Source: Streptomyces sp. Je 1-332 (GTDB lineage Bacteria; Actinomycetota; Actinomycetes; Streptomycetales; Streptomycetaceae). Taken from it: a DNA stretch of 64,000 bases. This document shows, piece after piece, positions 25,787 through 35,099 of the stretch. The stretch spans positions 1,240,001 to 1,304,000 of the forward strand of contig NZ_CP160402.1 of NCBI RefSeq assembly GCF_040730185.1, read 5' to 3'. The notes under the pieces were generated by a model. It was not told the DNA's origin and made no database searches. It saw only the letters and a program-made list of their open reading frames with translations. The first letter of the stretch is position 1; every line of letters begins with the position of its first letter. Both the position numbers and the translations under genes were made by a program.

Positions 25787-27658
25787 ATGGACTTCGACGC
25801 GGTGGGCTCACCCGCCCCGGCCGACCTCGCCTGGCTGAGGGGCGTCGACGCCTACACGATGGGCGCCTATCCGCAGGCGGAGGAGGAGTTCCGGGCCGCG
25901 GTGCGGATGGATCCGGGGATGGCCGACGGCTGGCTCGGACTGCACGCGCTGCGCATCGACACGACGACGGCACTGCTGCGGATGTTCCAGCACCGGGACA
26001 GGTTCGGGGAACAGCGCACCCGGCACGGACGCACGCTCAACTCCTGGTACTGGCTGGGCTGGTGGGTGCAGCCCGTCCTGGAGAGCACGCGTGACCTGCT
26101 GCTCGCGCACGCCTCGCACTGGCTGGACGGACGTCATGTCCCGGAGCTGGACCGGGCGTTGGCGGGCCTGCCGCCGGTCGACGCGGATCCGCAGGTGCGG
26201 TTCCTGCACGCCTGCCGTTCCTATCTGGTCAAGGACTGGGAGCAGTTGGTCCGGCACACGGACTCGCTGATCGACGACGCGATGCTCGGCATCGAGGCGG
26301 GCCTCTTCGGAGGCATGGCCCGCGTACGCCTGGAGATGTACGGCCAGGCGGAGCCGCTGCTCTCCGCCGCCCTGATGCGCTGCCGCAGCGAGCAGCCGCA
26401 GCGCAAGGAGCTTCGCTACTGGCTGGCCCGCGCGCACGAGGGCACGGGCCGCTCGGCGGCGGCCCTGCCGCTCTACCGCGCGGTGCACCGGGTGGATCCC
26501 TCCTTCATGGACACCTCCGCGCGGCTCGCGGCGATCTCCGAGGGCGACGGATACGACGAAGTCACCGACCTGGCGGCGATCGCCCTGACCGGCTTCGGGC
26601 AGGACGTGATGGACGGCCCCGACGGGATCGATCCGCTCTTCGGCACCGAGGGCCGCGACCTGAAGGTCACCGAGCCCGAACTGCCGCCCACCGGCGGCCC
26701 GTCCGAGACCGAATCGGTGCGCGAGAAGGCCGTGATCCCCATCCAGCCGGGGCTGCAGCAGCTCCCGCCGGGGCCCACCGACCCCGCGCTCCTGGAGGCC
26801 GCGCTCGCCGAACTGGAGGGGATGGTCGGCCTCGAACCGGTCAAGCGGCAGGTCAAGGCGCTCTCGGCGCAGTTGAACATGGCGCGCCTGCGGACCGCGC
26901 AGGGCCTGCCCGTGCAGCCGCCGAAACGACACTTCGTCTTCTCCGGCCCCTCGGGCACCGGCAAGACCACCGTGGCCCGCATCCTGGGGCGTGCGTTCTA
27001 CGCGCTCGGCCTGCTCGGCGGCGACCACCTGGTGGAGGCGCAGCGGGCGGACCTGGTCGGCGAGTATCTGGGCCAGACCGCCGTGAAGGCGAACGAACTG
27101 ATCGACTCGGCGATCGGCGGCGTCCTGTTCGTCGACGAGGCGTACTCCCTGTCCAACTCGGGCTACGGCAAGGGCGACGCGTACGGCGATGAGGCGCTCC
27201 AGGTGCTGCTCAAGCGCGCCGAGGACAACCGCGACCACCTGGTCGTGATCCTCGCGGGCTACCCCGAGGGCATGGACCGCCTGCTCGCCGCCAACCCCGG
27301 GCTCTCCTCCCGCTTCACGACCCGCGTGGACTTCCCCTCGTACCGCCCCCTGGAGCTCACCTCGATCGGTGAGGTCCTGGCCGCCGACAACGGCGATGTG
27401 TGGGACGAGGAGGCGCTCGACGAGCTGCGCTCCATCAGCGGACACGTCGTCGACCAGGCGTGGATCGACGAACTGGGCAACGGCCGCTTCCTGCGCACGC
27501 TCTACGAGAAGAGCTGCGCCTACCGCGACCTGCGCCTGACCGGCTATTCCGGCGAACCGAGCCGTGACGACCTGTCGACGCTGCGGCTCCCCGACCTGAT
27601 GCAGGCCTACGGCGAGGTGCTTTCGGGGCGGGGGCCGCAGAGCCCGCCGGGGATCTGA
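25787..27658 (+). CDS. AAA+ ATPase, CbbX/EccA-like, with TPR-like N-terminus
   Basis: I start at the ATG five bases after GGGGG, giving 623 residues. The first 320 residues are helical and TPR-like (AYPQAEEEFRAAVRMDPGMA and AAALPLYRAVHRVDPSF). A Pro/Glu linker follows. The C-terminal AAA+ domain has Walker A GPSGTGKTT near residue 388, Walker B GGVLFVDEAYSL near 450, and sensor/arginine motifs (NPGLSSRF). This is the layout of EccA of type VII secretion and of CbbX. No other ESX gene is present here, so the client is unknown. Confidence 0.88.
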   Translation: MDFDAVGSPAPADLAWLRGVDAYTMGAYPQAEEEFRAAVRMDPGMADGWLGLHALRIDTTTALLRMFQHRDRFGEQRTRHGRTLNSWYWLGWWVQPVLESTRDLLLAHASHWLDGRHVPELDRALAGLPPVDADPQVRFLHACRSYLVKDWEQLVRHTDSLIDDAMLGIEAGLFGGMARVRLEMYGQAEPLLSAALMRCRSEQPQRKELRYWLARAHEGTGRSAAALPLYRAVHRVDPSFMDTSARLAAISEGDGYDEVTDLAAIALTGFGQDVMDGPDGIDPLFGTEGRDLKVTEPELPPTGGPSETESVREKAVIPIQPGLQQLPPGPTDPALLEAALAELEGMVGLEPVKRQVKALSAQLNMARLRTAQGLPVQPPKRHFVFSGPSGTGKTTVARILGRAFYALGLLGGDHLVEAQRADLVGEYLGQTAVKANELIDSAIGGVLFVDEAYSLSNSGYGKGDAYGDEALQVLLKRAEDNRDHLVVILAGYPEGMDRLLAANPGLSSRFTTRVDFPSYRPLELTSIGEVLAADNGDVWDEEALDELRSISGHVVDQAWIDELGNGRFLRTLYEKSCAYRDLRLTGYSGEPSRDDLSTLRLPDLMQAYGEVLSGRGPQSPPGI

Positions 27659-27685
27659 CTCCCCGGGGACCCTGGGCCCCGCCGC

Positions 27686-28762
27686 TCACACCAGGGCGCC
27701 GTCCCTGACCTCCTGAGGCCTGCGCGGCACCGCCACCCGGTGCGCCGGGTCGCGGACCTCGCCCACCAGCAGCTCCAGTACGTCCTCCAGGGCGACCAGG
27801 CCGAGCACCTTGCCCGACGCGTCGGCGACCTGTGCCAGATGCGTCGCGGCGCGGCGCATCACCGTCAGGGCATCGTCCAGGGGGAGTTCGGCCCGCAGCG
27901 TCGTCATCGGGCGCCAGACCTGCTGCGGCACCGCCCGGTCCGGCTCCATGCCGTCGGTCAGGTCGAGTACGTCCTTCACGTGGAGGTAGCCCATGAAGGC
28001 GCCGTTCTCCGCGCGGACCGGGAAACGGGAGTAACCGGTGCGCCCGGTGAGTTCGATGACCTGCGCCGGGGTGGCCCCGGCGCCGACCGTCACCAGCGAG
28101 GCCCGGTCGAGCAGGACGTCCGTCACCTGGCGCGAGCCGAGCTCCAGGGCGTCCTCCAGGCGCTCCTGCTCCTCGGGTTCGAGCAGCCCCGCCTGGCCCG
28201 AGTCGCCGACGAGGCGGTTGAGCTGCTCGCTGGTGAAGACGGCCTCGACCTCGTCCTTGGGCTCGACCCCGAAGAGCCTGAGCACGACGCGTGCGCACGC
28301 CCCGAGCGCCACCGTGACCGGACGGCAGAGGCGGGCGAAGGCGACGAGGCCGGGGCTGAACCAGAGCGCGGTCTTCTCGGGGGCGGCCATCGCGAGGTTC
28401 TTCGGGACCATCTCGCCGATGACGAGGTGGAGGAAGACCACCACGGCGAGCGCGATGGCGTACCCGAGCGGATGGATCGCCCCTTCGGGGATGTGCGCCG
28501 CCTCGAAGACGGGCTCCAGGAGATGCGCGACGGTGGGCTCGGCGACCGCGCCGAGCGTCAACGAGCAGATAGTGATGCCGAACTGGGCGGCGGCCATCAT
28601 CTGCGGCAGGTGCTCCAGGCCGTAGAGGACCTGACGGGCCCGCTTGCCGCCCAGCGGTTCGATCTGGCTGCGGCGCACGGAGACGAGCGCGAACTCGGCC
28701 CCGACGAAGAAGCCGTTCGCGAGGACGAGGAGCAGGGCGAACAGGAGTTGGATCATGCTCAT
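27686..28762 (-). CDS. CNNM/CBS hemolysin-like membrane protein, short form
   Basis: The 358-residue protein has the CNNM (DUF21) membrane domain (about residues 1-190, beginning LLFALLLVLANGFFVGAEFA) and a CBS pair (about 205-330). It lacks the C-terminal CorC/HlyC domain present in its neighbour. The family is linked to magnesium or cobalt transport. Its ATG overlaps the stop of the upstream paralogue (ATGA), so the two are made together and may form a heterodimer. Confidence 0.9.
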   Translation of the reverse strand: MSMIQLLFALLLVLANGFFVGAEFALVSVRRSQIEPLGGKRARQVLYGLEHLPQMMAAAQFGITICSLTLGAVAEPTVAHLLEPVFEAAHIPEGAIHPLGYAIALAVVVFLHLVIGEMVPKNLAMAAPEKTALWFSPGLVAFARLCRPVTVALGACARVVLRLFGVEPKDEVEAVFTSEQLNRLVGDSGQAGLLEPEEQERLEDALELGSRQVTDVLLDRASLVTVGAGATPAQVIELTGRTGYSRFPVRAENGAFMGYLHVKDVLDLTDGMEPDRAVPQQVWRPMTTLRAELPLDDALTVMRRAATHLAQVADASGKVLGLVALEDVLELLVGEVRDPAHRVAVPRRPQEVRDGALV

Positions 28763-30102
28763 CGGGCGGCCTCCGCCGCGCTCAGGACTTCCGGAGCCTG
28801 CACGGTCCGTACGAGACGGACACGCGCGGCGCGGTAGTGGTCGACCTGGCGCACCGCGAGCCGCCAGCCGGGGAGTTCGGCCCGGTCACCGGGGGCGGGG
28901 ATACGGCCGAGCAGATCGGCGACGAGCCCCGCCACGGTCTCGTACGGCCCCTCGGGGACGTCGAGTCCGATGCGCTGGAGCGTGTCGACGCGGCAGCTGC
29001 CGTCGGCGTCCCACGCGGGGCGGCCGTCCTCGGCCGGCGCCGGGGCGATCTCGGGCAGATCGAGCAGGTCGTGCTCGTCGCGGACCTCGCCGACGAGTTC
29101 CTCGACGATGTCCTCCAGGGTGACCACGCCGGCCGTGCCGCCGTACTCGTCGACGACGACGGCTATCGGCTGCTCGCTGCGCAGTTGCTCGAGGAGCTGC
29201 CGCACGGGAAGCGTCTCCGGGACCAGGAGCGGCGCCTGCGCGATGCGGCCGACGGGCGCCCGCAGGCGCTCGTGGGCCGGGACCGCGAGGGCGTCCTTGA
29301 GGTGCACCATGCCGACGATCTCGTCGATGCGCTCGCGGTAGACGGGGAAGCGTGAGAGCCCGGTGGCGCGGGTCAGGTTCACCACGTCCTCGGCGGTGGC
29401 CGACGTCTGCAGCGCGCTGACCTTCACGCGCGGGGTCATGACGTGCTGCGCGGTCAGCTCGCCGAGGGAGAGCGTGCGCACGAACAGGTCCGCGGTGTCC
29501 TGTTCGAGGGTGCCCGCCTGGGCCGAGTGCCGGGCGAGGGAGACCAGCTCGCCGGGGGTGCGCGCCGAAGCGAGCTCCTCGGCGGGCTCGACGCCGAACA
29601 GCCGCACGAGCCGGTTGGCCGTGGCGTTCAGGAGGGAGATCACGGGCCTCAGGAGCCGCGAGAAAACATACTGCGGACCCGCGACGAACCGTGCGACCTG
29701 GAGCGGCTTGGACACCGCCCAGTTCTTGGGCACCAGCTCGCCGATCACCATCTGCACGGCGGACGCCAGGAGCATCCCCACGACCACGGAGACGCTCGGT
29801 ACGGCGCCTTCCGGGAGGCCGGTCGCCGTGAAGGGGCCCGCGAGCAGATGCGCGAGCGCCGGTTCGGCGAGCATGCCGACCACGAGCGAGGTGATGGTGA
29901 TGCCGAGCTGGGTGCCGGAGAGCTGGAAGGACAGCTCCTTCAGGGCGTCGACGACCGTACGGGCCCGTCGGTCACCTTCGGCCGCGGCCTTCTCGGCGTC
30001 CGGGCGCTCCACGGTGACGAGTCCGAACTCGGCGGCCACGAAGAAGCCGTTGGCGAGAATCAGCAGGAATGCCGCCCCGAGAAGCAGCAGGGAAGTCGTC
30101 AT
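28759..30102 (-). CDS. CNNM/CorC hemolysin-like membrane protein, long form
   Basis: I start at the ATG at 30102, preceded by GGGAGG, giving 447 residues. The order is CNNM membrane domain (about 1-200, LLILANGFFVAAEFGLVTVE), CBS pair (about 215-340, with VVVDEYGGTAGVVTLEDIVE), and CorC/HlyC-type C-terminal domain (about 360-435). It is likely a divalent-cation exporter or sensor. It is paired with a shorter paralogue through a four-base overlap. Confidence 0.92.
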   Translation of the reverse strand: MTTSLLLLGAAFLLILANGFFVAAEFGLVTVERPDAEKAAAEGDRRARTVVDALKELSFQLSGTQLGITITSLVVGMLAEPALAHLLAGPFTATGLPEGAVPSVSVVVGMLLASAVQMVIGELVPKNWAVSKPLQVARFVAGPQYVFSRLLRPVISLLNATANRLVRLFGVEPAEELASARTPGELVSLARHSAQAGTLEQDTADLFVRTLSLGELTAQHVMTPRVKVSALQTSATAEDVVNLTRATGLSRFPVYRERIDEIVGMVHLKDALAVPAHERLRAPVGRIAQAPLLVPETLPVRQLLEQLRSEQPIAVVVDEYGGTAGVVTLEDIVEELVGEVRDEHDLLDLPEIAPAPAEDGRPAWDADGSCRVDTLQRIGLDVPEGPYETVAGLVADLLGRIPAPGDRAELPGWRLAVRQVDHYRAARVRLVRTVQAPEVLSAAEAAR

Positions 30103-30240
30103 GCCGCCGCCTCCCTGGTCTTGCCTGTCCCGGTATGTCGGGAGGGGGCGGCGCATGTACTACAGGACGAACCGTCCATCGCCGGAGGGAGTCACTCCTC
30201 GGGTAGCAGGAGCCCCTGTGGACCGGGCGGGCCCGACAGG

Positions 30241-30270
30241 GGCGGGGCGGCACACCTTGCGTGCCCCGCC
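30241..30270 (-). terminator. Probable terminator of the rib-his operon
   Basis: GTGCCCCGCC (30261-30270) can pair with 30241-30253 around a small bulge. The stem lies 30 bases after the last gene of the minus-strand operon. Confidence 0.45.
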
Positions 30271-30300
30271 ACCAGATTAATCAAGACCCGGCCACAAACG

Positions 30301-30747
30301 TCAGCCCTGCGGCGAGCGGGCCTCGGCGAGGGCACGCAGCGCGCGGGCGTCGCTGATGGCCCGCTGCTTGGCGATGCCCGGCTGGATGCCCATGGCGGGG
30401 AGGCTGGTGCCGTCAGTGAGGTTGAGGAAGACCCATGGGTCTCCCGGCCGCAGGTTGACCTGGACGATCTCCGCCCAGGCCAGGCGCCTGCTGGTGGCGA
30501 TGTTGACGACCGTCACGCCGGACTCGTCGGCGACGACCTTGGGCCTGCCCAGGAGCATCAGGACACCGAGGAGCAGCACACCGGTGAAGATGAAGCTGAG
30601 CCGCTCCCCCGGGCTGAGTCCCGGGATGAGCAGGGCGATCACCGTGAGCACCACCAGGATGGCGACGCCCGCGGTGAGCAGGACGGCTCGGGTCCGGCCG
30701 GGCCGGAAGGTCACGGGCAGGGCGGGGAGCTCGGGAAGCTCGGACAT
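30301..30747 (-). CDS. PH domain membrane protein
   Basis: The 148-residue protein has two hydrophobic helices (about residues 22-43 and 52-67, VLLTAGVAILVVLTVIALL and FTGVLLLGVLML). A bacterial pleckstrin-like domain follows, with SGVTVVNIATSRRLAWAEIV and VNLRPGDPWVFLNLTDG. Such proteins are cytosol-facing and of unknown function. It is the last gene of the ribD-to-hisG operon, 21 bases after hisG. Confidence 0.82.
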   Translation of the reverse strand: MSELPELPALPVTFRPGRTRAVLLTAGVAILVVLTVIALLIPGLSPGERLSFIFTGVLLLGVLMLLGRPKVVADESGVTVVNIATSRRLAWAEIVQVNLRPGDPWVFLNLTDGTSLPAMGIQPGIAKQRAISDARALRALAEARSPQG

Positions 30748-30768
30748 GAGGCGGGTTCTCCTGCCGGT

Positions 30769-31617
30769 TCAGAGGCGGCAGGCGTGGATGGCCGTGGTCA
30801 GGATGGCCCGCGCCCCGATGGCGTACAGGTCGTCCATGATCCGCTGGGCCTCCTTGGCCGGGACCATGGAGCGGACGGCGACCCAGCCCTCGTTGTGCAG
30901 GGGCGAGATCGTCGGCGACTCGAGGCCCGGGGTGAGGGCGACGGCTTGCTCCAGGTGCTCGGCCCGGCAGTCGTAGTCCATCATCACGTACGCGCGGGCG
31001 ACCAGGACGCCCTGGAGGCGGCGCAGGAACTGCTGGACCTTGGGGTCGTCGGTGCCGGCGCCGGTACGGCGGATGACGACCGCCTCGGACTTCATGATCG
31101 GCTCGCCGAACACCTCGAGTCCCGCGTTGCGCAGCGAGGTGCCGGTCTCCACGACGTCCGCGATGACCTGGGCGACGCCCAGCTCGATGGCGGTCTCGAC
31201 GGCGCCGTCGAGGTGGACGACGGAGGCGTCGATGCCGCTGTCCGCGAGGTGCTTGGCGACGATGCCCTCGTACGAGGTCGCGACGGTCATGCCCGCGAGG
31301 TCCGCGATGGTGCTGGCCGTGCCCGGCTTCGCCGCGAAGCGGAAGGTGGAGCGGGCGAAGCCGAGCGGCAGGATCGTCTCGGCGTTGGCGCCGGAGTCGA
31401 TCAGGAGGTCCTGGCCGGTGATGCCGATGTCGAGCTTGCCGGCCGAGACATAGATCGCGATGTCCTTGGGCCGGAGGTAGAAGAACTCGACCTCGTTGTC
31501 CGGGTCGACGAGGACGAGCTCCTTGGACTCCTTGCGCTGCTGGTACCCGGCCTCATGGAGCATCGCCGACGCAGGTCCGGACAGTGAACCCTTGTTGGGA
31601 ACGGCGATGCGCAGCAT
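30769..31617 (-). CDS. hisG: ATP phosphoribosyltransferase, long form
   Basis: The 282-residue enzyme catalyses the first step of histidine synthesis, joining ATP and PRPP. It has the full HisG core, with LRIAVPNKGSLSGPA at the start and the PRPP-binding stretch near residues 160-190 (ADVVETGTSLRNAGLEV). The C-terminal regulatory ACT-like domain (about 210-282) binds histidine in this form. It follows hisE by 53 bases. Confidence 0.96.
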   Translation of the reverse strand: MLRIAVPNKGSLSGPASAMLHEAGYQQRKESKELVLVDPDNEVEFFYLRPKDIAIYVSAGKLDIGITGQDLLIDSGANAETILPLGFARSTFRFAAKPGTASTIADLAGMTVATSYEGIVAKHLADSGIDASVVHLDGAVETAIELGVAQVIADVVETGTSLRNAGLEVFGEPIMKSEAVVIRRTGAGTDDPKVQQFLRRLQGVLVARAYVMMDYDCRAEHLEQAVALTPGLESPTISPLHNEGWVAVRSMVPAKEAQRIMDDLYAIGARAILTTAIHACRL

Positions 31618-31670
31618 GAGGACGGATTCCTTCGCGTTGATGGGGAGTTGGAGACGGTGGGGCGTACGGC

Positions 31671-31943
31671 TCAGAGGTGGGCGTACACGTCGTCGAGGGA
31701 GATGCCGCGGGCGACCATCATCACCTGTACGTGGTAGAGGAGCTGGGAGATCTCCTCGGCCGCGGCTTCCTTGCCCTCGTGCTCGGCGGCCATCCAGACC
31801 TCGGCGGCCTCCTCGACGACCTTCTTGCCGATGGCATGGACGCCCTTGTCGACCAGCTCGGCGGTGCGCGACGTGGCGGGGTCGCCGTTGGCGGCCTTGT
31901 GCTGGAGCTCGGTGAAGAGCTCCTCGAAAGTCTTCTTGGACAT
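31671..31943 (-). CDS. hisE: Phosphoribosyl-ATP pyrophosphohydrolase
   Basis: The 90-residue protein is the all-alpha MazG-like HisE. Conserved acidic residues are seen in [20 protein letters not shown] and [10 protein letters not shown], which bind magnesium. It hydrolyses phosphoribosyl-ATP to the monophosphate, the second histidine step. It sits between ribH and hisG, so histidine genes ride on the riboflavin operon. Confidence 0.95.
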   Translation of the reverse strand: MSKKTFEELFTELQHKAANGDPATSRTAELVDKGVHAIGKKVVEEAAEVWMAAEHEGKEAAAEEISQLLYHVQVMMVARGISLDDVYAHL

Positions 31944-31978
31944 GATGTCGCTTACTTTACGCGGCTCCCCGGCCCCGC

Positions 31979-32464
31979 TCACCGCCAGGGTTCGGAGATC
32001 GTACGCAGCGTGGTCGCGGTGGCCACGGCCGCGGTGACCGCTTCGTGCCCCTTGTCCTCGCGGGAGCCCTCGATGCCCGCCCGGTCCAGGGCCTGCTCCT
32101 CGGTGTCGCACGTGAGGACGCCGAAGCCGACGGGGACGCCGGTGTCGATGCTGACCTGGGTCAGGCCCTGGGTGACGCCCTGGCACACGTACTCGAAGTG
32201 CGGGGTTCCGCCGCGGATGACGACGCCGAGCGCCACGATCGCGTCGTAGCCGCGTCCGGCGAGGACCTTGGCGACGACCGGCAGCTCGAAGCTGCCGGGT
32301 ACACGCAGGACGGTCGGCTCGCTGATGCCGAGCTCGTGCAGGGCGCGCAGCGCGCCGTCGACGAGGCCGTCCATGACCTTCTCGTGCCACTGGGCGGCGA
32401 TCACCGCGACCCGCAGGTCTCCGCAGTTCTTCACACTCAGTTCGGGTGCACCCTTGCCGCTCAC
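31979..32464 (-). CDS. ribH: 6,7-dimethyl-8-ribityllumazine synthase
   Basis: The 161-residue protein starts at a GTG after AGGAGAAGC. The family motifs are [32 protein letters not shown] and [13 protein letters not shown]. The histidine of GGTPHFEYV lies in the active site. It condenses the ribityl pyrimidine with dihydroxybutanone phosphate, usually as a 60-mer or pentamer. It follows ribBA by 50 bases. Confidence 0.96.
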   Translation of the reverse strand: MSGKGAPELSVKNCGDLRVAVIAAQWHEKVMDGLVDGALRALHELGISEPTVLRVPGSFELPVVAKVLAGRGYDAIVALGVVIRGGTPHFEYVCQGVTQGLTQVSIDTGVPVGFGVLTCDTEEQALDRAGIEGSREDKGHEAVTAAVATATTLRTISEPWR

Positions 32465-32514
32465 GCGCTTCTCCTGGTTGTCGTGTGCCGGTACTTCTCG
32501 TAGGCCGGTTCTGC

Positions 32515-33816
32515 TTACTGGTTGCCGCAGGCGGACACCTCGGGGGTGGTGTCCAGCCAGGGCAGGTCGTGACCCATCCGGTCCCGCTTGGTGCGCAGGT
32601 AACGGAGGTTGTGCTCGCCCGCCTGGACCGCCATGGGCTCGCGTCCGGTGACCTTCAGGCCGTGCCGGATCACCGCGTCGGTCTTGTCGGGGTTGTTCGT
32701 CATCAGGCGCACGCTGCGGATGCCGAGGTCGTCCAGGATGCGGGCGCCCGCGCCGTAGTCCCTGGCGTCGGCGGGCAGGCCGAGTTCCAGGTTGGCGTCC
32801 AGGGTGTCGCTGCCGCGCTCCTGGAGTTCGTAGGCGCGCAGCTTGGAGAGCAGGCCGATGCCGCGCCCTTCGTGGCCGCGGAGGTAGACGACGACGCCGC
32901 GGCCCTCGTCCGTGATGCGCCGCATGGACGTCTCCAGCTGCGGGCCGCAGTCGCAGCGCAGCGAGTGGAAGACGTCGCCGGTCAGGCACTCCGAGTGGAT
33001 GCGGACCAGGACGTCCTCGCCCTCGCCGACCTCACCGTGGACGAGGGCGACGTGCTCGACGCCGTCGACGGTGGAGCGGTAGCCGTACGCCGTGAAGTCG
33101 CCGAAGGCGGTGGGCAGGTGGACCTCGGCCTCGCGGCGGACCGTGGGCTCGGAGCTGCTGCGGTAGGCGATCAGGTCCTCGATGGAGATGATCGTCAGGC
33201 CGTGCTTGCGGGCGAACGGGATCAGCTCCGGCAGGCGGAGCATCGTGCCGTCCTCGCCCGCGATCTCGACGATCGCGCCTGCCGGGCGCAGGCCCGCGAG
33301 GCGGGCCAGGTCGACCGCGGCCTCGGTGTGGCCGTTGCGGACCAGGACGCCGCCGGACTTGGCGCGCAGCGGGAAGATGTGGCCCGGCCGCACGAAGTCG
33401 GTGGGCTGGTACGTGCCCGCGGCGAGCATCTGGAGCGTGGTGGCGCGGTCGGCGGCCGAGATGCCGGTGGTGACGCCGTGCGCGCCGCTCGCGTCGACGG
33501 AGACGGTGAAGGCCGTCCGCATCGACTCGGTGTTGTTCTCGACCATCTGCGGGAGCTGGAGGCAGTCGAGCTCGTCGCCCTCCATGGGCGCGCAGATCAG
33601 GCCGCGGCACTCGCTCATCATGAAGGCGATGATCTCGGGCGTGGCCTTCTCGGCCGCGATGACGAGGTCGCCCTCGTTCTCGCGGTCCTCGTCGTCGACG
33701 ACCACGACGGGCCGCCCGGCGGCGATGTCGCGGATGGCCGCCTCGACGGGGTCGAGGGCGAGGTCGGAAGCGTCTTCCTCGTGACCCGTGCTGTACCAAA
33801 CCGGTGCCGCGCTCAT
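32515..33816 (-). CDS. ribBA: Bifunctional DHBP synthase / GTP cyclohydrolase II
   Basis: The 433-residue enzyme has the RibB domain first (about residues 20-215, [15 protein letters not shown] and [11 protein letters not shown]). The RibA domain follows (about 220-415), with the zinc cysteines in [17 protein letters not shown] and the catalytic region [10 protein letters not shown]. It makes both precursors of riboflavin, from ribulose 5-phosphate and GTP. Its ATG overlaps the end of ribM (ATGA), and AAGGAG precedes it. Confidence 0.97.
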   Translation of the reverse strand: MSAAPVWYSTGHEEDASDLALDPVEAAIRDIAAGRPVVVVDDEDRENEGDLVIAAEKATPEIIAFMMSECRGLICAPMEGDELDCLQLPQMVENNTESMRTAFTVSVDASGAHGVTTGISAADRATTLQMLAAGTYQPTDFVRPGHIFPLRAKSGGVLVRNGHTEAAVDLARLAGLRPAGAIVEIAGEDGTMLRLPELIPFARKHGLTIISIEDLIAYRSSSEPTVRREAEVHLPTAFGDFTAYGYRSTVDGVEHVALVHGEVGEGEDVLVRIHSECLTGDVFHSLRCDCGPQLETSMRRITDEGRGVVVYLRGHEGRGIGLLSKLRAYELQERGSDTLDANLELGLPADARDYGAGARILDDLGIRSVRLMTNNPDKTDAVIRHGLKVTGREPMAVQAGEHNLRYLRTKRDRMGHDLPWLDTTPEVSACGNQ

Positions 33817-34460
33817 GCCGGGGCTCCTTCCATGACGGGCTGCGAGGCCGCGATGCGCGACCGCAGCCACCAGTCGCGCATGCCCCACAGGACGAGCGCG
33901 AGGTAGATGACGTACACGAGGCCGGAGAAGGCCAGACCACTGCTGAACGCGAGGGGTACGCCGACCACGTCGACCAGCAGCCAGGCGAACCAGAACTCGA
34001 CCAGGCCGCGGGCCTGGGCGACCATCGCCGCGAGGGTGCCGACGAAGATGTAGGCGTCGGGCCAGGGGTTCCAGGACAGGTCCGGGACGGCGGAGAACAG
34101 GGCGCCGACCACGAGGGTGCCGACGGCCGTGCCGCCGATGAGCACCCCGCGCTCCTTCCAGGTGGCGAACCGGACGGCGATGGAGCCGTCCTGCGCCTGC
34201 TGCGTGCCGTTGGTCCACAGCCGCCAGCCCCACAGGGCCACGCCGATGACGAGCAGCTGCTTGCCGACGCCGCCGGAGAGCTGCGCGGAGGCGTAGGCGC
34301 CGACGAGGATGACGCCCGAGAGGAACTGGGCAGGCCAGGTCCATATGGAGCGCCGCCAGCCGAGGGCGAGGGCGATCAGGCCGATGGTGTTGCCCACCAT
34401 GTCGGACCAGATCACGTGCTGCCCGAAGGCCGTGAAGGCTTCGGAGTTGAGCCAGTTCAC
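33813..34460 (-). CDS. ribM: PnuC-family vitamin transporter, probably RibM
   Basis: The 215-residue protein has about seven hydrophobic helices and the PnuC-like motifs [18 protein letters not shown] and [17 protein letters not shown]. Inside a riboflavin operon this is the position of RibM, the riboflavin facilitator described in S. davawensis and corynebacteria. Substrate is therefore inferred as riboflavin rather than nicotinamide riboside. It starts at a GTG after AGGAGGT and overlaps both neighbours by four bases. Confidence 0.9.
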   Translation of the reverse strand: MNWLNSEAFTAFGQHVIWSDMVGNTIGLIALALGWRRSIWTWPAQFLSGVILVGAYASAQLSGGVGKQLLVIGVALWGWRLWTNGTQQAQDGSIAVRFATWKERGVLIGGTAVGTLVVGALFSAVPDLSWNPWPDAYIFVGTLAAMVAQARGLVEFWFAWLLVDVVGVPLAFSSGLAFSGLVYVIYLALVLWGMRDWWLRSRIAASQPVMEGAPA

Positions 34461-35098
34461 TGCGTGACCTCCTGAGCGGGAGCGGGAGCGGCGGCGGTTC
34501 CGGCGCCGACGCGGTCGCCGAGCATGCGCTCGACGTACTTCGCGATGACGTCGACCTCGAGGTTGACCGGGTCGCCGGGCTGCTTGATGCCGAGCGTGGT
34601 CAGGGCGAGGGTGGTGGGGATGAGGCTGATGGTGAAGTAGTCGATCCCGGCCTCGACCACCGTCAGGCTGACGCCGTCGACGGTGATGGAGCCCTTCTCG
34701 ACGACGTAGCGGGAGAGGTCCGCGGGGAGCGAGATCTTGACGATCTCCCAGTTCTCGGAGGGCTTGCGCTCGACGATCTCGCCGGTGCCGTCCACGTGCC
34801 CCTGCACGATGTGGCCACCCAGGCGGTCGCCCACGGCGGTGGGCCGCTCCAGGTTGACCCGCGAGCCCGCCGCGAGCGCGCCGAGGCTGGAGCGGTTCAG
34901 GGTCTCGGCCATCACGTCGGCGGTGAACTCCTCGCCCTCGTGCTCCACGACCGTCAGACACACGCCGTTGACCGCGATGGAGTCGCCGTGCTTCGCGCCT
35001 TCGGTGACGACGGGGCCACGCACGCGGAAGCGGGACGCGTCGTCCAGGTTCTCGACGGCGGTGATCTCGCCCAGCTCTTCGACGATTCCGGTGAACAC
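34457..35098 (-). CDS. ribE: Riboflavin synthase alpha chain
   Basis: The 213-residue protein is built of two lumazine-binding repeats. The first starts [12 protein letters not shown] and ends near [13 protein letters not shown]; the second starts near [18 protein letters not shown]. It dismutates two lumazines into riboflavin. Start is GTG after AAGGAGC, one base beyond the ribD stop; its own stop overlaps the ribM start. Confidence 0.96.
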   Translation of the reverse strand: MFTGIVEELGEITAVENLDDASRFRVRGPVVTEGAKHGDSIAVNGVCLTVVEHEGEEFTADVMAETLNRSSLGALAAGSRVNLERPTAVGDRLGGHIVQGHVDGTGEIVERKPSENWEIVKISLPADLSRYVVEKGSITVDGVSLTVVEAGIDYFTISLIPTTLALTTLGIKQPGDPVNLEVDVIAKYVERMLGDRVGAGTAAAPAPAQEVTQ

Positions 35099-35099
35099 T

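Noticed and set aside
29443..31587. A 714-codon plus-strand open frame
   Set aside because: It is antisense to the CorC-like, PH-domain and hisG genes and has shadow-type composition.
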